DNA of 23,732 nucleotides. Source: JAAYLU01 sp964458805 (GTDB taxonomy: Bacteria > Synergistota > Synergistia > Synergistales > Aminobacteriaceae). Position numbers and translations under genes: made by a program. Under the pieces are notes generated by a model. That model ran no database searches and was not told the origin of the DNA. It was given only the letters and a program-made list of their open reading frames with translations. The stretch's first letter is position 1. The number at the start of each line of letters is the position of its first letter. Positions 14,496-22,117 of the stretch are shown here, piece after piece. The stretch is taken from NCBI GenBank assembly GCA_964458805.1, contig CAYWKH010000020.1, positions 1 to 23,732 on the forward strand. The letters are read 5' to 3'.

Positions 14496-15020
14496 CGGCG
14501 GAAGGTGGAAAATTTTGCGGGTTGTGCGGTGAAAAAAAACGAGTATAATATAGATATCTCGCTTCTCACCGCGCTCCTTGGGTTTCCTAGACCCTTGGGG
14601 CATTTTTTATAGCTGCAACTCACCTCTCACCATTCGAGAATATATAAATTTCTTTTGCTGGCACACAACCACACAAAACTGCATCTCAAATCAAATCAAA
14701 ATTAATCCCCTAAAGAATATCCAATCAACTTATTTTTTGCCTATGTCTCATAGTGTATGAAAATACGCTTTGCCGCGGCGGAGACTTTAATCACTTTCCG
14801 TTATATAACTTCAAGAAAAAGTCAAAAGCATATTCCAAAAAAAATCGCACGGACGAAAATCATCCGTGCGGCTCCCGCAGAAGTGCGCGGGAGACATTTT
14901 GAACTCCCGCCTTCCTTCTCGGCGGGGGCGCCCCCTACCCCCGCCAAGGTCAAAATCCCCCTGGAGAAGGGGGTGGTTCTGGGAGGTTCGGAGGATCCCC
15001 CCTCCGGGGGAGAGGAATGG
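14496..15020. other. Hairpin-rich non-coding region, possible replication origin
   Basis: No credible gene is seen here beyond the disputed start of the Rep-like frame. The part 14604-14830 is AT-rich. From 14846 on several stems follow closely: CGCACGGA/TCCGTGCG (14846-14853 and 14863-14870), CTCCCGC/GCGGGAG (14872-14878 and 14887-14893), CCCGCC/GGCGGG (14906-14911 and 14921-14926) and the palindrome GGGGGCGCCCCC (14924-14935). A further C/G-rich stretch runs to about 15015. Position next to a Rep-like gene suggests a double- or single-strand origin; this is inference. Confidence 0.4.
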
Positions 15021-15209
15021 TCAGTCCCCTTCCCTTTCCCGTTCCTCCCATCCACGCCGCCACGCCTCCTGCGCGCGGGGGGAAAACATGGCCACGAGGA
15101 AAACATCTTCGGGCCTCAGTCCCCGATAGTGCTCCTCCTCGTACTCCTCCGTCATGTCCCGCATCGAGTCGAAAATTTCAGCCTTTTCTTTTTGTCTAGT
15201 GGCTCTCAT
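15021..15209 (-). CDS. Small unknown charged protein
   Basis: A 62-residue reverse-strand protein, very rich in Glu and Arg (start RATRQKEKAEIFDSMRDMTE, end EAWRRGWEEREREGD). ATG 15207-15209 follows AGGAGAGG at good spacing and lies inside the end of the gene before it (14-base overlap), so both come from one message. It has no recognised domain; it is predicted helical and cytoplasmic. Location in a Rep cluster suggests a plasmid or phage housekeeping role. Confidence 0.5.
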   Translation of the reverse strand: MRATRQKEKAEIFDSMRDMTEEYEEEHYRGLRPEDVFLVAMFSPRAQEAWRRGWEEREREGD

Positions 15210-15399
15210 TTTTTTCCTCTCCTTTCATTTTCTCCATGATGCGTTTTAAACATCCATAGTTTTCTGATAAAAGAGCCCATTTCACGAGTTCGATTTCCTC
15301 GGGGGTCGCCCATCTGCGAAAAAGTAGTTTTCCCTGTTCCGCCTTTCTTTCCCTAAATTTCCGTGATTTTTCCGCCGAGTATCCCTTCCGTTTTTTCAT
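15196..15399 (-). CDS. Small basic DNA-binding-like protein (plasmid copy-control type)
   Basis: A 67-residue reverse-strand protein. ATG 15397-15399 follows AAAGGAGATG, a better start than the ATG at 15450, which overlaps the promoter. The sequence AEKSRKFRERKAEQGKLLFRRW followed by ATPEEIELVKWALLSE resembles the short proteins of plasmids (xRxRERxxxxGLRRVxVWxPxE) that repress replication genes through a ribbon-helix-helix-like fold. This resemblance is by eye. It is the first gene of the pair with the 62-residue gene and carries nearby repeats that could be its operators. Confidence 0.55.
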   Translation of the reverse strand: MKKRKGYSAEKSRKFRERKAEQGKLLFRRWATPEEIELVKWALLSENYGCLKRIMEKMKGEEKNESH

Positions 15400-15420
15400 G
15401 CAATCATCTCCTTTTATATT

Positions 15421-15515
15421 GGAATATATCAATTTCTGCGACGCGCACAACCGAAGTGCGCTCCAAAAGTGCGCATTTCGCTTTTTTGTTTTTCTTTTGC
15501 GCGTTGATATATTCC
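15421..15515. repeat. Inverted and direct repeats upstream of the copy-control-like gene
   Basis: GGAATATATCAA (15421-15432) is repeated in exact inverse as TTGATATATTCC (15504-15515). Between them AAGTGCGC occurs twice (15454-15461 and 15467-15474); a third AAGTGCGC lies at 14881-14888. They may be operators or iterons. The following stretch to 15835 shows only short frames without convincing starts. Confidence 0.45.
15423..15450 (-). promoter_or_regulatory. Promoter of the small-gene pair
   Basis: On the reverse strand TTGTGC (15445-15450) and TATATT (15423-15428) are 16 bases apart, 24 bases before the start codon. The promoter lies within one arm of a 12-base inverted repeat. Confidence 0.45.
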
Positions 15516-15835
15516 GCAGGGAGGGTAGCTAGGTGTTATTTTTTCTTCACTATGTTTCACAAAAAAATATCTCACCCCTGATCTCCCTTCGCTTGCGGAG
15601 TGGAATCCATTGCGGTGTAGGAATAAAATAAAGACGGATAGACATTGTGTTTCTGTTCAATTTTTGGAAAAGGAATTTGAAAAAATGATCAGTACAGAGG
15701 GAAAATCCCGAGGCGGACTTGATGCCGAAAATAGATCCTCGGAAAATGGAATTAGGTTCCGCCGCCGGAAAATCCCACGGCATAGTCGGAGATTGCGCGA
15801 AAACGGAAATTAAAAGTGAGCGTGCAAATTTGAAA

Positions 15836-15867
15836 AGCGCAGAGCCCTCTTAAGAGGGCTCTGCGCT
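15836..15867. repeat. Perfect 32-bp palindrome P1
   Basis: The left half AGCGCAGAGCCCTCTT is followed at once by its exact reverse complement, with no loop. It is the first of three abutting hairpins and has no T-run. Confidence 0.85.
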
Positions 15868-15892
15868 ATCCCGTCCCGGAAGGGACGGGATA
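15867..15892. repeat. Perfect hairpin P2, 11-bp arms
   Basis: TATCCCGTCCC, loop GGAA, then the exact inverse. It shares its first base with P1 and its last with P3. GGAA is a stable GNRA-type tetraloop in RNA. Confidence 0.85.
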
Positions 15893-15923
15893 ACTACGGC
15901 ATCTCTTTAGAGATGCCGTAGTT
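15892..15923. repeat. Perfect hairpin P3, 14-bp arms
   Basis: AACTACGGCATCTC, loop TTTA, then the exact inverse. It ends 27 bases before the GTG of the tiny frame at 15951. Confidence 0.85.
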
Positions 15924-15950
15924 GTACTGTATATGGAGGCGGTGAAAAAG

Positions 15951-16025
15951 GTGTTTTACTTTTGTTGCATCTGCAGCGAAGAAGGCAGTAAAAGCAATAA
16001 CCAGTCAATGGGCGCACAAAAGTAA
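15951..16025 (+). CDS. Possible 24-residue Cys-rich peptide
   Basis: A short frame from GTG 15951 (in-frame ATG 15933 also possible, giving 30 residues) to TAA 16023-16025. GGAGGCGGTGA just before it is a strong ribosome-binding sequence. The peptide starts FYFCCICSEEGSKSNNQS, with three Cys in four positions. Its stop codon lies inside the base of palindrome P4, which would serve as a terminator. The inverted repeat TTTACTTTTGT (15955-15965) / ACAAAAGTAAA (16016-16026) encloses the whole frame, so an RNA structure rather than a peptide is possible. Confidence 0.25.
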   Translation: MFYFCCICSEEGSKSNNQSMGAQK

Positions 16026-16055
16026 AGCAGAGGGCTCTTAAGAGCCCTCTGCTTT
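16024..16055 (+). terminator. Perfect 32-bp palindrome P4, terminator-like
   Basis: The left half AAAGCAGAGGGCTCTT is followed by its exact inverse, then CTCTTTCTC. It resembles P1 but with the inner GAGCCCTC block inverted to GAGGGCTC. On the forward strand it directly follows the stop of the tiny frame. The 130 bases after it hold no further feature until the ankyrin remnant. Confidence 0.55.
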
Positions 16056-16102
16056 CTCTTTCTCATCTTGCGATTCTCGGCAAGCGAACTCGCTTTTTCA
16101 AT

Positions 16103-16394
16103 CTACAGCTCCCTGCAGTCCTGTTCTCTTCCCTTCAGATCCTTCAACCCCTCTGTTTTTGCTTCGTCGAAGTACTCTCGTTTGTCAAGGTTGAGCGAGT
16201 TTCTTATGTGACGAGTTTCTTATATCGTTGTTCGTATCTTTTGCCCCGTGCGCAAAGAGAACCCTGACGATCTCGGAGTTGCTTCTCCAGGAATCTAGCG
16301 GCGTAAATCTGTTGTGGTCTCGCACGTTGACATCAGCACCAGCGTTGACAAGCAGCTTGACAGACTCGGGATCATCCTGATTGTGAAGCGGCAT
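16103..16394 (-). pseudogene. Ankyrin-repeat protein gene, truncated and frameshifted
   Basis: The reverse frame from ATG 16394 reads PLHNQDDPESVKLLVNAGAD, then NRFTPLDSWRSNSEIVRVLF and AHGAKD: about two ankyrin repeats. It stops at 16185. The 12-base sequence CGAGTTTCTTAT occurs twice with a 16-base offset (16196-16207 and 16212-16223). Removing one 16-base unit restores a single frame that continues LNLDKREYFDEAKTEGLKDL and ends at a TAG at 16103-16105, giving 91 residues. So a short duplication broke the gene. The N-terminus also looks shortened: no ribosome-binding site is seen and an in-frame stop lies 13 codons upstream. Ankyrin repeats mediate protein binding. Confidence 0.6.
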
Positions 16395-16464
16395 AAGTTT
16401 GTCTCGAAAGAGAGAACGAAGCCGAAAACCTTTTCAGCTTCGTCCAGATTGCCCTACAGAGTTT

Positions 16465-17766
16465 TTATCCGTACCGTTGCGCACTCGCTGAATGCGAATG
16501 GCCGAGCCACTCCGAAACTTTTTTTCTCCATTCATCAACGAGTGCTGGATTTTTGTACCAATTTCGAGCGCGTTTCTCCCGCATTTCGGCTGAAAAACGC
16601 TGCTTCAATGAATTTGCCTTCCAGTGTCTGAGAGCGTGCAAACACCATTCTTGAGAGCCTTTGGGAAGCCCAATTTTCTTCCGCGCGCGTGCCCAAGCGG
16701 AGGTGATTCGAGTCTTCTTCCATTCACTAAATGGTCTTGCACCATGTTTTCGAGCAAGTTCTGTGAAAAAACGTCCCTCGATAGAATGCAAAGAAAATGC
16801 AATCTCTCTGATGGCTGAACCCGGAGATTTGAGTCGTGAGCCTGTCTTGGAATTTTCTATCCGGGCTATAATTTCGGAATCGGATATAAAAATTGAGAGC
16901 GAGGGTAGTTCTCCTACCCTGAGTCCGAGAAAAGCGATTGCTCTGATAGCATCCTTCATTTCTGGAGTAAGTTGCGCGAGGAGTCGCTGGAATGTATCAG
17001 AATCTTTTTTTCGTCGTCGTTCCTTTGTACGTCTGCCGATTACTTTTTCCGGTTTTGCCTGTACCATTTCGCAGATATACGAATACCAAGGCATCGCCTC
17101 AATCGCACGGATTATGAAATACTCTTTTTCGGTTTCCGCCATCTTTAAAAGAACCGCCCTATGACGAAAGAAAGTGGATTTTGAGTATTGCCTTGCTATC
17201 GATATTAAGTATTCGACGACTTCCCACGGTGTTGCCGCGGTAATATCGATTCGCTGGCTAATTTGCTTTTCTAGGCGCGCATAACCCTTGAGTGTGGAGG
17301 GCGCGAGATCTTCTTTTTCCTTTGACCGCGGTTCATATAATCCTGTTGTTCTTTCTTTTAGCAAATACCGCGGCATCATATCCTCTATCACTTTTTCTGC
17401 GTACGGAGATCGAGAAAGAAGATCTTTAATATCTGTTGACTCCATCATGAGAGCCGCTTTCTGTTTGACATTTCTTCGGAGCTTCTTTTCGGCTGCTATT
17501 TCAGAAGCACGGAAAGAAGCAATTTCGGCGCGTCTCTCTTCTTTTTGTATTCTTTCGATTGCATACCGAAAAATTATTTCTGCTACTGCTCGTGGATCCT
17601 CATGCACCCTTCGCTCCCAAAAAGTTGCGGAAAGAGATTCCGCTACTTCATGTGTCTTTTTTCTGAGCGACTCCTCCGCGGGGATAAGGTTTAATTCAAA
17701 TTCTGTTTCCTGTTTCAGAAGAGACGTATCAATAGGATTTTCGAGATCGAAACCCTGAGCGCGCAT
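16465..17766 (-). CDS. Tyrosine recombinase (phage-type integrase)
   Basis: A 433-residue integrase. The catalytic set is visible: Arg in AFLGLRVGELPSLS (about 283), Lys in ENSKTGSRLKSPG, HALRHW for His-x-x-Arg (about 379-382), LGHSHSAS with the second His, and Tyr 432 in AQRYG, next to last. An N-terminal SAM-like core-binding domain precedes this (about 150-250). ATG 17766 was preferred over 17904 because a G-rich sequence (AAAGGGGGGGGAAAG) just precedes it; 46 additional residues would be unlike integrases. It should move the element by joining its att site to the tRNA-Thr anticodon-loop site. It is divergent from the defence-type operon and reads toward the Rep cluster and the broken tRNA. 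Confidence 0.88.
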   Translation of the reverse strand: MRAQGFDLENPIDTSLLKQETEFELNLIPAEESLRKKTHEVAESLSATFWERRVHEDPRAVAEIIFRYAIERIQKEERRAEIASFRASEIAAEKKLRRNVKQKAALMMESTDIKDLLSRSPYAEKVIEDMMPRYLLKERTTGLYEPRSKEKEDLAPSTLKGYARLEKQISQRIDITAATPWEVVEYLISIARQYSKSTFFRHRAVLLKMAETEKEYFIIRAIEAMPWYSYICEMVQAKPEKVIGRRTKERRRKKDSDTFQRLLAQLTPEMKDAIRAIAFLGLRVGELPSLSIFISDSEIIARIENSKTGSRLKSPGSAIREIAFSLHSIEGRFFTELARKHGARPFSEWKKTRITSAWARARKKIGLPKGSQEWCLHALRHWKANSLKQRFSAEMREKRARNWYKNPALVDEWRKKVSEWLGHSHSASAQRYG

Positions 17767-18094
17767 CTTTCCCCCCCCTTTTGAATTATGTTTGCGAGTC
17801 CAATTAAGAAGGAATATAATAGTTTTTCCAGAAAAGGTTTCCTTCGGCTCCGCCTCGGAAACGCATTTTCTCGCCGGAGGTGCGCGGCAAGAAAATGCAT
17901 GCATGTTTTCGCGCGTATCCAGAGGAAGTAGAATTTTCCCCCTGGATGAGTCGTTGAAGATTGTGTTTGCTTTTCCTATTTTTTTGCTGTAATAATTTCA
18001 AACCATATGCATGTATGTAGCGAAAAAGTTTTTTTCCGTTTTTATTCTTGTGGGGGGAGTGTACTGAACAATAATCGCGAAAGGGCGTCCGATA
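17767..18094. other. Divergent intergenic region with hairpins, possible attP/regulatory zone
   Basis: This gap between the integrase and helicase genes has no gene. It holds GTTTCC/GGAAAC arms (17837-17842 and 17857-17862) and a 14-base inverted repeat with one mismatch, GCATTTTCTCGCCG (17863-17876) and CGGCAAGAAAATGC (17885-17898), then CATGCATG-type repeats. Such repeats beside an integrase can be arm or excisionase sites, but that is inferred. Confidence 0.4.
17967..17995 (+). promoter_or_regulatory. Likely promoter of the defence-type operon
   Basis: TTGCTT (17967-17972), 17-base spacer, TAATAA (17990-17995). The helicase ATG is 99 bases further on, leaving a long leader that includes an AT-rich stem (CGAAAAAG/TTTTTTTCCG). 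Confidence 0.5.
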
Positions 18095-21000
18095 ATGAAA
18101 ATTTTGGACAATATCAACTCTCTGCTGGGCGACGACTTGAAGACTTCCCTATCTCCGCGAACAAAGATACAAATAGCTTCTTCTTGTTTTTCTATCTATG
18201 CCTACGAAGCGCTGAAGATGGAGCTATCAAATGTCGATTCTTTGCAATTCATCTTCACCGCCCCCGCCTTCATTCCCGATGAAGCGACGGAGAAATTCCG
18301 CAAGGAGCGAAGAGAGTTCTTTATTCCGAAAGCTGACAGAGAACGAAGTCTCTACGGTTCAGAGTTCGAAATTCGACTTCGTAACAAACTTACTCAGAAA
18401 GCCGTAGCGCGGGAGTGTGCCGAATGGATTCGACGCAAGGCGACATTCCGCTCCAACAGGACGAAATCTCCTATGCAGCAATTTGCCTGCCTTCAGGATG
18501 ACGAACGTCATGTCGTGTATATGCCTCTGTCCGGCTTTACAGCCGTTGAGCTTGGGTATCAGAAGGGAAATGCCGTTTCGAACATCGTTAATCGTCTCGA
18601 CGAAACGCCGTTTACATCGACATATCTTCAGCTCTTTGAGCAGATATGGAACGACCCGGAAAAACTGGAAGATGTGACCTCCATCATCTGCGAACATATC
18701 GCCTCCGTGTATCAGGAGAACTCGCCTGAACGCATCTATTTTTTGATGCTCAATAACATTTTCAGCGGCTTTCTTGAGGACGTCGACGAAGACGTGTTGC
18801 CGAACGATAAGATAGGTTATCTCGAAACGGATGTATGGAAGAAGCTATTCAACTTCCAGCGAGATGCCGCTGTTGGTATCATCAACAAACTCGAAACATA
18901 CAACGGCTGTATTCTTGCCGACAGCGTAGGACTCGGCAAGACGTTTACCGCCCTTGCGGTCGTAAAATACTACGAGTTGCGAAATAAATCCGTTCTTGTG
19001 CTCTGCCCTAAAAAACTTGCGGACAACTGGCTGAACTACAACAGCAATCTCAAGACCAATATATTCGCCAGAGACCGTTTCAACTACGATGTGCTCTGTC
19101 ATACGGATCTCTCCCGTTCTTCGGGAATCTCCTTCGGCATTCCGCTGAACCGGGTCAACTGGGGGAACTACGATCTTGTAGTGATCGATGAGTCGCACAA
19201 TTTCAGAAACAACGATGCTTTTAAGGAGAGGGAGACTCGGTATCAAAAACTGATGAACCAGGTGATTCGGCAGGGCGTCAAGACGAAAGTTCTTATGCTT
19301 TCAGCCACCCCCGTAAACAACCGCTTCAACGATTTGAGAAATCAACTTGCCCTTGCGTATGAAGGAGATTCCGAAGAATTGAGCAAAAAGCTCCGAAGCA
19401 CGCGCAGCGTGGAGGAAGTTTTTCGAAGAGCCCAGACCGTATTCAACCAATGGACGAAACTTCCGCTGGAGAAGCGCACCGCGAGCGCTATTCTCGACTC
19501 CCTTGACTTCGATTTTTTCGAGCTCTTGGACAGTGTGACGATAGCCCGCTCTCGAAAGCATATTCAAACATTCTATGATACTCGTGACATGGGAGAATTC
19601 CCGCGGAGAAACAAACCGCTCTCGTACCGGTGTCCATTGACTTCTTTGCCGGACGTCCCCGACTTCAACGAGATTTATACGCGTCTTTCCATGCTGAAAC
19701 TGGCTGTGTACGCCCCTGTAAGTTACATTTTCCCCAGTCGTCTTAGAAAATACGAGGAGATGTACGATACGCGTGTTGAAGGGGGATCGGGAAAATTTCG
19801 GCAGAGGGATCGCGAACAAAGTCTTCAGGCGCTGATGACGACGAATCTTCTGAAGCGCTTGGAAAGTTCGGTTGAATCATTCAGACTTACGCTTCGCAAC
19901 CTCCATGAAAACCACGCCGCGGTATTGGCGAGAATAGATGAGTTCCGCCACAACGGCGGAGGAAGTATCGGAGACTGGACGAAAGGTTTGGACACTCTCG
20001 AAGCGGATGAGGACGATATTCAGGAACTCGGGATGGATGAGATAGGCGGGAAAGTCAGAATCAATCTCTCCGACATGGATCTGGACTCATGGAAGAATGA
20101 TCTTTACGGTGATCTTATGATCATCGCAGAACTTTTGCACTCAATGGATCGTATTGCACCGGAGCATGACGAAAAGCTTCAACATCTCAAAAAACATATT
20201 CTGGAAAAGATGGAGCATCCGCTCAACCAAGGCAATAAAAAGATTCTTTTGTTCACGGCTTTTGCGGATACGGCAAAGTACCTTTACGATAATCTTTCCG
20301 AGTTCCTTCTGGATGAGAAAGGTGTGCATACGGGCAAGGTAACGGGGAAAGATGCGCCAAAATCAACCTTGAAAAAAGGTTACGACTTCCAGTCGCTTTT
20401 GACGCTCTTTTCTCCGATCTCGAAAGAAAAGCATCTCGTCCTTCCGGAAGAACCGAGAGAGCTTGACCTGCTTATCGGAACGGACTGCATCTCGGAGGGG
20501 CAGAATCTCCAGGATTGCGACTATCTGATTAACTACGACATACACTGGAATCCCGTCCGTATTATTCAACGATTCGGCAGAATCGACCGGATCGGTTCAC
20601 GCAACCGGACGATTCAGCTTGTCAATTACTGGCCGGACATCTCTTTGGACGAGTACATCAACCTCAAGGAGCGGGTTGAGAACCGAATGATGATAGCCGA
20701 TGTCAGCGCTACGGGGGACGACAACGTCCTTACTGCTCAAAGCAGCGAGATAGCCTACAGAAAAGAACAGCTTCGTCGTCTACAAGACGAAGTGATAGAG
20801 CTTGAAGACCTCAAAACAGGGGTATCGATCACCGATCTTGGTCTGAACGATTTCAGAATGGACTTGCTCAATTACGTCAAGAAGCACGGAGAGCTTGCAA
20901 ATGCGCCGAACGGTATGCACGCCGTCGTTCCTGCGAAATTGGATGCGGGAATCGAACCCGGAGTCATTTTCGCCTTGCGCAATTTGAACGATGGAGTCAA

Positions 21001-21364
21001 TCCGAACCGTCAGAACAGACTGCATCCGTATTACTTGGTCTATATAACGGAAGACGGCAGAATTGTCGCGGATCATACGGAAGTGAAGAAGCTCCTGGAT
21101 ATCGTGAGAACGACATGCAAAGGACGCGCTGAACCTGTGCATTCGGTCTGCTGCCTCTTCAATCAGCGTACCGATGAGGGGCGTGATATGCAGCAGTGCT
21201 CCGATCTTCTAGGGAAAGCCATACGCTCGATGATTGAAATAAAGGAGGAAAAAGATCTCGACAGCCTCTTTTCCGGTGGTTCAACAACGGCTCTCATTGA
21301 TACGATAACTGGACTCGACGATTTCGAACTGTTGGCTTTCATTGTGATCGAGAGGGATGAGTAA
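18095..21364 (+). CDS. PLD-like/SNF2-family helicase of a restriction/defence operon
   Basis: A 1089-residue protein. Residues 1-230 resemble the phospholipase-D-like N-domain of defence helicases (IQIASSCFSIYAYEALKMEL, ARECAEWIRRKATFRSN, FTSTYLQLFEQIWND), but no HxK...D nuclease motif is visible. The SNF2-type motor follows: LFNFQRDAAV as Q-like motif, LADSVGLGKTF with Walker A (279-283), DESH (365-368), SATPVNNRF (403-411), then the second lobe with LLFTAFADTAKYL, LIGTDCISEGQNLQ and IIQRFGRIDRIGS (about 820-833), the arginine-finger motif VI. The insert around 520-690 is helical. It should be an ATP-driven DNA translocase. ATG 18095 follows AAAGGG. The next gene starts one base after its stop. 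The same operon holds DUF4391, KilA-N and a type III Mod gene. Confidence 0.85.
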   Translation: MKILDNINSLLGDDLKTSLSPRTKIQIASSCFSIYAYEALKMELSNVDSLQFIFTAPAFIPDEATEKFRKERREFFIPKADRERSLYGSEFEIRLRNKLTQKAVARECAEWIRRKATFRSNRTKSPMQQFACLQDDERHVVYMPLSGFTAVELGYQKGNAVSNIVNRLDETPFTSTYLQLFEQIWNDPEKLEDVTSIICEHIASVYQENSPERIYFLMLNNIFSGFLEDVDEDVLPNDKIGYLETDVWKKLFNFQRDAAVGIINKLETYNGCILADSVGLGKTFTALAVVKYYELRNKSVLVLCPKKLADNWLNYNSNLKTNIFARDRFNYDVLCHTDLSRSSGISFGIPLNRVNWGNYDLVVIDESHNFRNNDAFKERETRYQKLMNQVIRQGVKTKVLMLSATPVNNRFNDLRNQLALAYEGDSEELSKKLRSTRSVEEVFRRAQTVFNQWTKLPLEKRTASAILDSLDFDFFELLDSVTIARSRKHIQTFYDTRDMGEFPRRNKPLSYRCPLTSLPDVPDFNEIYTRLSMLKLAVYAPVSYIFPSRLRKYEEMYDTRVEGGSGKFRQRDREQSLQALMTTNLLKRLESSVESFRLTLRNLHENHAAVLARIDEFRHNGGGSIGDWTKGLDTLEADEDDIQELGMDEIGGKVRINLSDMDLDSWKNDLYGDLMIIAELLHSMDRIAPEHDEKLQHLKKHILEKMEHPLNQGNKKILLFTAFADTAKYLYDNLSEFLLDEKGVHTGKVTGKDAPKSTLKKGYDFQSLLTLFSPISKEKHLVLPEEPRELDLLIGTDCISEGQNLQDCDYLINYDIHWNPVRIIQRFGRIDRIGSRNRTIQLVNYWPDISLDEYINLKERVENRMMIADVSATGDDNVLTAQSSEIAYRKEQLRRLQDEVIELEDLKTGVSITDLGLNDFRMDLLNYVKKHGELANAPNGMHAVVPAKLDAGIEPGVIFALRNLNDGVNPNRQNRLHPYYLVYITEDGRIVADHTEVKKLLDIVRTTCKGRAEPVHSVCCLFNQRTDEGRDMQQCSDLLGKAIRSMIEIKEEKDLDSLFSGGSTTALIDTITGLDDFELLAFIVIERDE

Positions 21365-21365
21365 C

Positions 21366-22022
21366 ATGCTTTTCGACTATCCGCGGAGCGCTGCCTTCGG
21401 TCGAGTGCTGCCAAAGAACAAAATATACGAGCACGCCAAACAGGGAAAGGCAGTAAAAGAACTTTTTGTTCGCCAGATCGAGCAGATAGTGTGGAGTTAC
21501 AAGCTGGCGCCGCAGACCGTCAATATCGACGCTACTCCTTCCGTTCCCGAAATTCAGGTTTTCAGCGTTGCTCTCAAAGATGGAGAACTCGGACATGAAG
21601 TGTTGCGGTGCATTGATCAGGCAATTCCGTTTCCCATCTTTTTCGAGCTGTTGTTCGACGGTAAAGTAAAACCCGTAGCAGCCTTCAAGCGACAAAATGC
21701 TTCGGATGCCTCAAAACTGGTCGTCAGCGACTATTTCGAAGGGAAATGGTATTCTGGAGAAACGATTCGCAGCCCCTTGCCGGTAGTTTTCGACCTTGAA
21801 GTACTCTACGGCAGATTGCTCCAGCCGCTTTTGCCTTTTCCCGCACGACAGGGGGAGAATTTACAGGCTCAGGTGGAAAGGATGGAACTCGTCCGGCTTG
21901 TGCAGCGCGAGTTGCAGCGATGCGAAACCAATCTCGGAAAAGAGAAACAATTCAACCTCAAAATTGCTCTGAACGCCGAGTTGCGTAAGACGAAAGAGAA
22001 ACTGGAAGGACTGATTGGATGA
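21366..22022 (+). CDS. DUF4391-domain protein
   Basis: A 218-residue protein of the DUF4391 family, known from genomic neighbourhoods with type III modification genes; its biochemical role has, to my knowledge, not been shown. Recognisable points are LFDYPRSAAFGRVLPKNKIY at the start, IEQIVWSYKLAPQTVNI, EIQVFSVALKD and CIDQAIPFPIFFELLFDGKV. The last 60 residues form a helical, probably coiled-coil tail (LQAQVERMELVRLVQRELQR). ATG 21366 was preferred to 21357, since GAGAGGGATGAG fits it. It follows the helicase stop directly and its stop overlaps the next start (ATGA). I infer it is a partner of the helicase or of Mod-Res. Confidence 0.8.
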   Translation: MLFDYPRSAAFGRVLPKNKIYEHAKQGKAVKELFVRQIEQIVWSYKLAPQTVNIDATPSVPEIQVFSVALKDGELGHEVLRCIDQAIPFPIFFELLFDGKVKPVAAFKRQNASDASKLVVSDYFEGKWYSGETIRSPLPVVFDLEVLYGRLLQPLLPFPARQGENLQAQVERMELVRLVQRELQRCETNLGKEKQFNLKIALNAELRKTKEKLEGLIG

Positions 22023-22117
22023 ATTGTGAAATGTTCGAGCAGAACAGTAATAATCCTGTCCATGAGACGATAACGCCTCTTCTTATCGAGTACCATGAGA
22101 TTGAGAGGATGGAGTGA
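22019..22117 (+). CDS. 32-residue coupled small reading frame
   Basis: ATG 22019 overlaps the DUF4391 stop (ATGA) and TGA 22115-22117 overlaps the KilA-N start (TGATG). The peptide starts NCEMFEQNSNNPVHETITPL and ends LIEYHEIERME. Exact coupling on both sides suggests it is translated, but it may be the remnant of a longer gene. The composition is acidic. I do not recognise it. Confidence 0.4.
   Translation: MNCEMFEQNSNNPVHETITPLLIEYHEIERME

Noticed and set aside
15550..15813. Short overlapping frames on both strands at 15550-15813
   Set aside because: Neither has a good start with a ribosome-binding site (the forward one begins with TTG), and neither looks protein-like; the later ATG at about 15685 would give only 42 unremarkable residues.
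15836..16055. CRISPR array or tandem terminators
   Set aside because: The four palindromes differ in sequence and are not separated by spacers, so it is no CRISPR. Only P4 has even a partial T-rich tail, so P1-P3 are not ordinary terminators.
18095..21364. DISARM or BREX assignment for the helicase operon
   Set aside because: A SNF2 helicase and a methyltransferase occur in DISARM, but no DUF1998 (DrmB) gene is seen and the methyltransferase is a type III Mod. No BREX genes are visible.
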